Assembly (NCBI RefSeq): GCF_002014965.1
Contig: NZ_MUXT01000001.1
Span: 288,218-352,217 of the forward strand
Length of the DNA: 64,000 nt
Direction: 5' to 3'
DNA from: Moraxella canis
GTDB lineage: Bacteria; Pseudomonadota; Gammaproteobacteria; Pseudomonadales; Moraxellaceae
Each line of letters opens with the position of its first letter. The first letter of the stretch is position 1. Made by a program: the position numbers and the translations under genes. Below the pieces are notes generated by a model, which saw only the letters and a list, made by a program, of their open reading frames with translations, was not told the DNA's origin and ran no database searches. Positions 55,119 to 64,000 of this stretch are shown here, one piece after another.

Positions 55119-55147
55119 GCCACAGCCAGATCCCTATCTGACTGTGG
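55119..55147 (-). promoter_or_regulatory. Intercistronic hairpin between atpD and atpC
   Basis: GCCACAG-C-CAGAT and ATCTG-A-CTGTGGC form a 12-bp stem with one mismatch and a 4-base loop. No T run follows, so it is not a standard terminator. It could protect the atpD messenger end or tune atpC levels. Confidence 0.6.
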
Positions 55148-55157
55148 CTGCAAAAGT

Positions 55158-56588
<1,431 letters not shown>

Positions 56589-56609
56589 CTATTATCTAAA
56601 ATTAGTCAA

Positions 56610-57482
56610 TTAAGAAACAGCGGCAGCACCGCCAACGATTTCCGAGATTTCTCGTGTAATCGCCGCTTGACGCAGCTTGTTATAAACCAACTGTAATTCT
56701 TTAATTAAGTTACCAGCATTATCTGTCGCCGCCTTCATTGCTACCATACGAGCCGACTGTTCGGAGGCAACGTTTTCACGAACGGACTGGTAGACCACAG
56801 ATTCAATATAGCGTAGGAGCAAGCTATCAATGAGCGTTTTAGTATCCGGCTCATAAATATAATCCCAACTGTGCGCCTGAAGCTCACTGTCATTAAACTC
56901 GCCCTCTGCCAATGGTACAATTTGATCAACTACTGGTTTTTGCGCCATGGCGTTGATAAACTGGTTATACACCAAGTAAATGCGATCTAATTTTCCATTC
57001 AAGTAGTCATCAAGCATGGCTTGAACTGGCGTGTTGATTTGCTCAAGTGAGGGATTGTCACCATAATCAGTTACAGCTGAGGTTACTCTACCACCAAAGT
57101 TCTTAAAAAAGCCTACGCCTTTTGCGCCTATCACTGCAAATTCAATTTCAACTGACTGCTCTTGATAGCTTTTGACTGTTTTTAACAAGTTTTTGAATAG
57201 GTTGATGTTCAAACCACCTGCCAGACCACGGTCAGAAGTTACAACCACAAAACCAACACGATTGACCGGACGGTTAACCATATAGGGATGCTTATAATCT
57301 GATTGCGCTTGCACTAAATGTGAAATGACACGGCGCATACCGTCCGAATACGGACGACCCGATTCCATTCGCTCTTGGGCACGGCGCATCTTACTGGCAG
57401 CCACCATCTGCATTGCACGCGTAATTTTTTGCGTACTTTTAATGCTGGTTACTTTAGCACGAATTTCTTTTAAGCTTGCCAT
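56610..57482 (-). CDS. atpG: ATP synthase gamma subunit
   Basis: Central shaft of F1 that turns inside the alpha-beta ring. N-terminal helix [20 protein letters not shown] with [14 protein letters not shown], and the C-terminal helix [20 protein letters not shown], are the family signatures; [10 protein letters not shown] lies in the middle. Length 290 residues. Between atpA and atpD, 30 bases before the latter. Confidence 0.97.
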   Translation of the reverse strand: MASLKEIRAKVTSIKSTQKITRAMQMVAASKMRRAQERMESGRPYSDGMRRVISHLVQAQSDYKHPYMVNRPVNRVGFVVVTSDRGLAGGLNINLFKNLLKTVKSYQEQSVEIEFAVIGAKGVGFFKNFGGRVTSAVTDYGDNPSLEQINTPVQAMLDDYLNGKLDRIYLVYNQFINAMAQKPVVDQIVPLAEGEFNDSELQAHSWDYIYEPDTKTLIDSLLLRYIESVVYQSVRENVASEQSARMVAMKAATDNAGNLIKELQLVYNKLRQAAITREISEIVGGAAAVS

Positions 57483-57566
57483 AATTATTCCAATACTGGA
57501 CTTATTATAAAAAGGGTTATGGTGCGTTAAAACAAACCCTTAACACACCATATTTCTTTGCTACAA

Positions 57567-59111
57567 TCAGTAGCTTGCTGATGCCTTGAATGACTCAACC
57601 GCAGCTTTTAGACGACCTTCGATGTCATCGTTATAGTTGGCAGTTTCATCAATTTCATTCATCAATGCAGCGTGTTCTGTGCGAAGATAGCGCAAGAAAG
57701 CTTCTTCAAACGCACCAATCTTCTCTACAGGCACATCAGACAGATAGCCTTCGTTTGATGCATAAATAACTGCTGCTTGATCAGCAATAGACATAGGTGC
57801 ATATTGCTTTTGCTTCATCAGCTCAGTAACACGTACACCATGCTCTAGCTGCTGCTTAGTAGCATCATCTAGATCCGAGGCAAACTGAGCAAACGCAGCA
57901 AGTTCACGATATTGAGCAAGTGCTGTACGAATACCGCCTGATAGCTTTTTGATAATCTTCGTTTGAGCTGCACCACCAACACGAGATACTGAAATACCTG
58001 CGTTGACCGCTGGGCGAATACCTGAGTTAAACAAGTTTGACTCAAGGAAAATCTGACCATCAGTAATAGAAATAACGTTCGTTGGTACGAATGCTGATAC
58101 GTCACCAGCTTGAGTTTCAATGATTGGCAATGCTGTCAAAGATCCAGTTTTACCTTTTACTTCACCATTAGTAAATGCTTCGACATAATCTGCATTAACT
58201 CTTGACGCACGCTCTAGAAGGCGTGAGTGTAGATAAAATACGTCGCCTGGATAAGCTTCACGTCCAGGTGGACGGCGTAGCAGCAAGGAAATCTGACGAT
58301 AAGCTACAGCTTGTTTTGATAGATCATCATAAACAATCAGTGCATCTTCACCACGATCACGGAAGTACTCACCCATCGTACAACCTGAGTAAGGTGCGAT
58401 ATACTGAAGCGCTGCTGGCTCAGATGCAGAAGCAACCACAACGGTTGTATAAGCCAATGCGCCTGTTTCTTCCAGCTTACGTACGACGTTAGCAATGGTA
58501 GAACGTTTTTGGCCAACCGCAACATACACACACTTAATGCCTGAGTTTTTCTGAGCGATGATCGCATCGATTGCCAAGGCAGTTTTACCAGTTTGACGGT
58601 CGCCAATGATCAGCTCACGCTGACCACGACCGATAGGAATCATGGTATCTACTGCTTTATAGCCAGTCATTACAGGCTCATCAACAGATTGACGAGCAAT
58701 AACACCTGGTGCAATTTTTTCGACTTTATCAGTCAATTTTGCATTAATTGGACCTTTACCATCGATTGGGTTGCCCAGCGCATCGACGACACGACCTAAT
58801 AGTTCAGGACCTACTGGTACTTCCAAAATACGACCTGTGCAATATGCTTTTTGACCTTCTTGCAAGCTAAGATATTCACCCAGTACAACTGCACCGACTG
58901 AATCTTGTTCAAGGTTAAGTGCCATACCGTACACACCACCTTCAAACTCGATCATCTCGCCATACATAGCTTCTTCTAGGCCATGGATTTGCACAATACC
59001 ATCAGAGACACTGACGATAACGCCTTCAGTTTTTGCAGTTGCGCTTACGTCAAGGTCTTGAATACGCTGCTTAATCAGATTGCTGATTTCGGCTGGATTC
59101 AATTGTTGCAT
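57567..59111 (-). CDS. atpA: ATP synthase alpha subunit
   Basis: Non-catalytic nucleotide-binding subunit of F1. P-loop [16 protein letters not shown] (about residues 170-185), [15 protein letters not shown], and the sensor Arg region [17 protein letters not shown] are present. Length 514 residues, normal. Located after atpH with a 34-base gap. The ATG is preceded by AAGGAAA. Confidence 0.97.
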   Translation of the reverse strand: MQQLNPAEISNLIKQRIQDLDVSATAKTEGVIVSVSDGIVQIHGLEEAMYGEMIEFEGGVYGMALNLEQDSVGAVVLGEYLSLQEGQKAYCTGRILEVPVGPELLGRVVDALGNPIDGKGPINAKLTDKVEKIAPGVIARQSVDEPVMTGYKAVDTMIPIGRGQRELIIGDRQTGKTALAIDAIIAQKNSGIKCVYVAVGQKRSTIANVVRKLEETGALAYTTVVVASASEPAALQYIAPYSGCTMGEYFRDRGEDALIVYDDLSKQAVAYRQISLLLRRPPGREAYPGDVFYLHSRLLERASRVNADYVEAFTNGEVKGKTGSLTALPIIETQAGDVSAFVPTNVISITDGQIFLESNLFNSGIRPAVNAGISVSRVGGAAQTKIIKKLSGGIRTALAQYRELAAFAQFASDLDDATKQQLEHGVRVTELMKQKQYAPMSIADQAAVIYASNEGYLSDVPVEKIGAFEEAFLRYLRTEHAALMNEIDETANYNDDIEGRLKAAVESFKASASY

Positions 59112-59145
59112 TGCCTTGTTTCCTTTGATTTAGACAGCTCACTAC

Positions 59146-59694
59146 TTACGCAGTTAGCTGAGTCTTTAATTGTTTTAACTTGCCACGCACTGAGCCATCA
59201 GTAAACTTGTCACCCACCTTGATCGTAGCTCCACCCAACAAGCTTGGGTCTACAGATTCATGCAAAATAACGATAGAACCTGTTGAGAGCGCTAATCGCT
59301 CTTGAAGCTGCTTACTTTGAGCTTCGGTTAGTGGAAAGGCTGAAGTTACGTAAGCATCAACCTGTTTAAGCTCTTGTGATTTTAGCTTGGTGTAATGAGC
59401 ATTGATCTCAGGCATCAGTGCCAATCTGTCATGCTCTGCCAACTGTTTTGTAAAGTTGGCCAACGCTTGAGATGCTTGCTCTGCTGTTAATTTGCCATAG
59501 GCATCCATCAGAATATCTGCTTTTTGTTGTGCAGAAATGGCTGGATTGTTAAGCAGTGAAGCAAAATCTTCATTGCGTACAACATCGCTTGCAATCGACA
59601 AAAAGGCTTCCCAATTGCTGATTGCATTATGCTCTTTAGCGTAATCAAATGCTGCTTTGGCATATGGTCTAGCTAAGGTAGTAAGTTCAGCCAT
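59146..59694 (-). CDS. atpH: ATP synthase delta subunit
   Basis: Part of the peripheral stalk, binding the top of F1 to subunit b. N-terminal helical domain starts TLARPYAKAAFDYAKE; the C-terminal strand-rich end VDPSLLGGATIKVGDKFTDG and SVRGKLKQLK is the conserved signature. Length 182 residues. Only 12 bases separate it from atpF. Confidence 0.96.
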   Translation of the reverse strand: MAELTTLARPYAKAAFDYAKEHNAISNWEAFLSIASDVVRNEDFASLLNNPAISAQQKADILMDAYGKLTAEQASQALANFTKQLAEHDRLALMPEINAHYTKLKSQELKQVDAYVTSAFPLTEAQSKQLQERLALSTGSIVILHESVDPSLLGGATIKVGDKFTDGSVRGKLKQLKTQLTA

Positions 59695-59706
59695 GATATC
59701 CTCTAA

Positions 59707-60174
59707 TTACAGCTTAGCCGCCAACTGTTCAAGCATGCTGGCGTGTTCTTGTTCATTGATTTTGTCTTGCAAAATCTTTTCAGCACCGAGTACAGCAAGA
59801 CTAGCCACTTGTGAGCGTAGTTGTTCACGAGTCTGGGCAGCTTCTTGCTCTACAGCTGCATGAGCTGCAGCGATGATGCGCTCGCCTTCAAGACGGGCTT
59901 GTTCTTTGGCATCTTCAATCATTTGGTTGGCGGTTTTATTCGCACGCTCAATGATAGATGCAGCTTCAGTCTTAGCAGCTGCAAATTCCGCTTCTACTTG
60001 CTTTTCAGCAGAAACCAAATCCGCTTTTGCTTTTTCTGCGGCATTTAAGCCTTCTTCGATTTTACGTTGACGCTCATTAATCGCGCCGATCAGTGGTGGC
60101 CATACAAACTTCATGCAAAATAGCACAAAGATTGCAAAAGCAATCAGCTGACCGAAAATGGTTAAATTGATCAT
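59707..60174 (-). CDS. atpF: ATP synthase b subunit
   Basis: Peripheral-stalk subunit with one N-terminal membrane helix (about residues 4-25, [20 protein letters not shown] with the conserved VWPP next) and a long Ala- and Glu-rich coiled coil to the end. Length 155 residues, typical. GAGGTGATT precedes the ATG. It lies between atpE and atpH. Confidence 0.97.
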   Translation of the reverse strand: MINLTIFGQLIAFAIFVLFCMKFVWPPLIGAINERQRKIEEGLNAAEKAKADLVSAEKQVEAEFAAAKTEAASIIERANKTANQMIEDAKEQARLEGERIIAAAHAAVEQEAAQTREQLRSQVASLAVLGAEKILQDKINEQEHASMLEQLAAKL

Positions 60175-60261
60175 CCAATCACCTCGTTGTTAGTGAAAGT
60201 CAGGTGATGCCCACCTTTGTTTCTAAGACCCAAAGGTGGTCGTTAAACTGACGGTTTCAGC

Positions 60262-60516
<255 letters not shown>

Positions 60517-60555
60517 TTATGACCTAAAATCAAGGGTTATTAAAAAAGGTTGAAA

Positions 60556-61974
<1,419 letters not shown>

Positions 61975-62373
61975 TCATTTCATCTTTATGAGTGCCAAAT
62001 TTTGGCTGAGAATCAAGATGATATACCCCACAATCACTGACGCTGCGCTGATTGGCTGAATCTTTAAAAATACAAAGGCAAATAAAACCAAGGTGACCGC
62101 CCATTTGATGGCAAAGCCCAAATAAGTATTAAGCATGATTTGGCGTGAGTGCTTAGCACCTACGGTATGATAAGCGATTCGAGTAAAAATCGATTGACCA
62201 ATAAAAGCAATCAAAGCGCCGATCGACAGACCTTTGGCGATCAGCCTATCGGCATCTGCCATCACATAGCTTAGCACCAAGCCAAAGATCATGACGCCCA
62301 AAACTGCCCAAATTTGGCGCATTTGGGCTTTATAGATGGCAGATTTTTTATTACGTTGGGCAGGACGGCTCAT
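61975..62373 (-). CDS. atpI: ATP synthase subunit I
   Basis: Small inner-membrane protein of 132 residues with four helices, starting after a basic N-terminus (RPAQRNKKSAIYKAQMRQIW). AtpI helps assemble the c ring and may carry magnesium. The family is weakly conserved; the call rests on the helix pattern, the FAIKWAVTLVLFAFVF helix, and position upstream of atpB. The large gap to atpB is unusual for this pair. Confidence 0.82.
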   Translation of the reverse strand: MSRPAQRNKKSAIYKAQMRQIWAVLGVMIFGLVLSYVMADADRLIAKGLSIGALIAFIGQSIFTRIAYHTVGAKHSRQIMLNTYLGFAIKWAVTLVLFAFVFLKIQPISAASVIVGYIILILSQNLALIKMK

Positions 62374-62434
62374 AATCTTAAAGATGTTGGTTGAAAGGCT
62401 TGATTATAAAGAGCCGCCTTCTGCTAAGCAAGAA

Positions 62435-63325
62435 TTATTTAATGCCAGCACATTTTTGGAGCGCATCCACCTGTGCTAGCCACGCACTGACAAAATCCTC
62501 GCCCATCCCACTCATGTCTTCTTGGATGACAGCCACGCTCACATTGCCAAGCTTATTTTTAATGCCATCTGAGACCACCCCTTGAGACGCAAGGCACATG
62601 GACGGCTGCGGTCTTGTTTCATTCAGTCGCTTAAATTGACTGGCTTTTGGATTGAGATGATGGTCAGGCGTCAGCGCCCCTGCAAATTTCAGCCCTGCCG
62701 CCTGTTCGATGTACTGAAACGCATCATGATACGCCCAATAAGGTGTCATGCCATTCACCTGCACGCTTTGAGCAGCCTCATCCATGCGCCGTTCAAAATC
62801 TGCCGCATTTTGGGCATATTTGGCTTTATATTCTGGGTTGGCATGACCGTGCACTACAGCCAATGCACGCACGATGGCTTTGGCATTTTCTGGATCAAGC
62901 CAAATATGCGCATCTTCTGAATCTGGTTTTTGGCTGCCGTCAATATTTCTTAAGGGCAGACGATGAAAGGCATTAAATTGCAGCAATGAAATTGCATTAG
63001 GCGCATCTGCCAGTGTTTTCACCAAATTTTGCTCAAGCGATTCCCCAAACCAAATGACATAATCACTGTCTTCAACCAGTTTGACTTTACTGGGTGACAG
63101 CGAGCCATGATGCCCCACATCTCCAGCGCTCAGCAGCACTTCGGCATCGTGCTGACCTTGGGTCACTTCATGACTTAAGAGCGCAAGCGGATAATTGCTG
63201 ACACTGACCACGCCAGCCATCGCAGAGACTGAAAAAATCGCAGTAATAGGCAAGGCAATCACCGCTTTTAAAGATCGATATAGCATAGAGTTTTTAAACA
63301 GCGTTAGTGTTTTGAATGTCATCAT
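62435..63325 (-). CDS. znuA: Zinc ABC transporter substrate-binding protein ZnuA
   Basis: Periplasmic zinc-binding protein of about 296 residues. A signal peptide ends near VSAMA-GV. The three zinc-ligand His regions are seen: GDVGHHGSLSPSKVKL, AHIWLDPENAKAI, and YWAYHDAFQYIEQ. The His-rich loop common in other ZnuA proteins is very short here. The ATG at 63325 has TTGGGA upstream; a second ATG follows at once. znuB and znuC are not downstream on this strand, where atpI lies instead. Zur-box palindromes cover its promoter. Confidence 0.92.
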   Translation of the reverse strand: MMTFKTLTLFKNSMLYRSLKAVIALPITAIFSVSAMAGVVSVSNYPLALLSHEVTQGQHDAEVLLSAGDVGHHGSLSPSKVKLVEDSDYVIWFGESLEQNLVKTLADAPNAISLLQFNAFHRLPLRNIDGSQKPDSEDAHIWLDPENAKAIVRALAVVHGHANPEYKAKYAQNAADFERRMDEAAQSVQVNGMTPYWAYHDAFQYIEQAAGLKFAGALTPDHHLNPKASQFKRLNETRPQPSMCLASQGVVSDGIKNKLGNVSVAVIQEDMSGMGEDFVSAWLAQVDALQKCAGIK

Positions 63326-63357
63326 TAATAAGCATCCCAAATTCTAAAAACGATTCA

Positions 63358-63397
63358 ATTATAGCACAGCTGATATCAAAATGTTATTTTATAACAT
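63358..63397 (-). promoter_or_regulatory. znuA promoter with Zur box
   Basis: Minus strand TGCTATAAT (-10 at 63358-63363) is a strong extended -10. Exactly 17 bases further out begins the perfect palindrome ATGTTATTTTATAACAT (63381-63397), which closely resembles the Zur consensus and covers the -35 region. Zinc-loaded Zur bound there would repress znuA. Confidence 0.8.
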
Positions 63398-63414
63398 GAA
63401 ATCTGCCATTAAAA

Positions 63415-63429
63415 GTGTTAGATAACATC
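63415..63429. promoter_or_regulatory. Second Zur-box-like palindrome
   Basis: TGTTAGATAACA within 63415-63429 is a near-perfect inverted repeat with the same TGTTA/TAACA arms as the first box, 18 bases away from it. It may serve the zur side of the divergent region or co-operate with the first box. Confidence 0.6.
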
Positions 63430-63636
63430 TTGGTTTTATTTGAAATATGACCTGAAATGATGGTCTTCATTGACAATTACTGCTATAATATAACTGATAA
63501 AGTTAAAGTCAATCAACAGTCAAATTGATAAATTTATGGACGAAATCAATTTGCTGGGGTGGTTGGCTTATTTTATACCTATTGATCGGATATGATTTAC
63601 GATTATTGACTTTACGCCTAATTTTAAAAGGTTATT

Positions 63637-64000
63637 ATGCATTCAGCTCATCATCATTGCCATAGCCATCATCATAGCGGCTATCATCAAAATCCCGAGC
63701 AGCGCTTGGCTGATGCTAAAGCCTACTGCGCCAAACGCGGAGCTAGATTTACACCGCTGCGCGAAGAAGTGTTTAGGCTGATTTTGCAGGCAGACAAACC
63801 GATGGGGGCATATGACCTGATCAGCGCACTTCAGCAAAGCCGCTTGTCTGATGTCAATGCAAAAAAAACCAATATTGCACCGCCGACCGTATATCGCTCA
63901 TTGGAGTTTTTGATTGAAGAAGGTTTGATTCATCAGCTTAGCTCCATGAATGCGTATGTGCCTTGCTGTCATCCCAGAGATCAACATGCAGCAGCGTTTT
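63637..64000 (+). CDS. zur: Zinc uptake regulator Zur (partial, runs off the end)
   Basis: Fur-family repressor; 121 residues are visible and the frame is still open at the end of the window. After the start at 63637 (AAAGG upstream) comes an unusual His-rich tail, HHHCHSHHHSGYHQ, followed by the winged-helix domain: RLADAKAYCAKRGARFTPLR, then APPTVYRSLEFLIEEGLIHQ with the Fur-family recognition helix. Being divergent from znuA and next to Zur boxes supports Zur rather than Fur. The dimerisation domain and the structural zinc cysteines lie outside the window. Confidence 0.88.
   Translation, partial: MHSAHHHCHSHHHSGYHQNPEQRLADAKAYCAKRGARFTPLREEVFRLILQADKPMGAYDLISALQQSRLSDVNAKKTNIAPPTVYRSLEFLIEEGLIHQLSSMNAYVPCCHPRDQHAAAF

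Noticed and set aside
63470..63489. Promoter for zur from TTGACA and TATAAT
   Set aside because: The two boxes are only 8 bases apart, which is too short for a sigma-70 promoter.

Overview
The window looks like chromosomal DNA of a Moraxellaceae gammaproteobacterium, most likely Moraxella or a close relative. This is inferred from gene content and not from a database search. The pointers are a response regulator/kinase pair closely resembling Acinetobacter BfmR/BfmS, a GDSL-esterase autotransporter of the McaP type, HemJ, a Pseudomonas-like PyrB plus inactive PyrC' pair, and moderately AT-rich coding sequence. Most of the window is core metabolism on long operons. Two accessory stretches interrupt it, at about 22.5-24.4 kb and 24.4-32.3 kb, plus one IS607 insertion at 6.3-8.3 kb.

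Layout. 0-6.2 kb: serB, an SCP2-domain gene, bioB, the autotransporter esterase, hemJ and truC. 6.3-8.3 kb: an apparently intact IS607-family element (serine recombinase, TnpB nuclease, probable omega RNA) sitting directly in front of a metallophosphatase gene. 9.4-15.1 kb: purE-purK, a YaiI-family gene, a PerM-type permease, pdxB and epmA. 15.1-19.4 kb (minus strand): a CitE-like lyase, then pyrB, a Sel1-repeat gene and a catalytically dead dihydroorotase. 19.7-22.5 kb: fbp, a TrmH-family methyltransferase and a membrane-anchored phosphoesterase.

22.5-24.4 kb is an IS graveyard with remnants of IS30, IS3 and IS481 families. 24.4-28.9 kb holds small secreted proteins and lipoproteins, an M48 peptidase, and a pair of paralogues of which one is frameshifted at an A9 tract. 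29.2-32.3 kb is the most interesting part: a truncated integrase-like gene plus a small partner that resemble the end of a Gamma-Mobile-Trio element (GmtZ/GmtX), followed by a convergent two-gene unit encoding an SMC-like ATPase and a small PD-(D/E)xK nuclease-like protein. That unit is a candidate anti-phage system I cannot match to a named one.

32.5-47.3 kb (mostly minus strand): etfB-etfA, a DMT permease (plus strand), the histidine-utilisation operon hutU-(flavin reductase)-(two YjiH-type transporters)-hutH-hutG-hutI, and acnB. 47.7-54.6 kb: a type IV pilin, rpsP-rimM-trmD-rplS, an EnvZ-like kinase, and bfmR-bfmS. 54.7-62.4 kb: the F1Fo ATP synthase operon atpI-BEFHAGDC, with an unusual 549-bp gap after atpI. 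62.4-64 kb: znuA and zur, divergently arranged around Zur-box-like palindromes; zur runs off the end.

How the parts work together: the Hut enzymes convert histidine to glutamate and formamide, AcnB feeds the TCA cycle, EtfAB collects electrons, and ATP synthase uses the proton gradient. PurEK and PyrB supply nucleotides. Zur and ZnuA handle zinc. No tRNA, rRNA or CRISPR array was seen.
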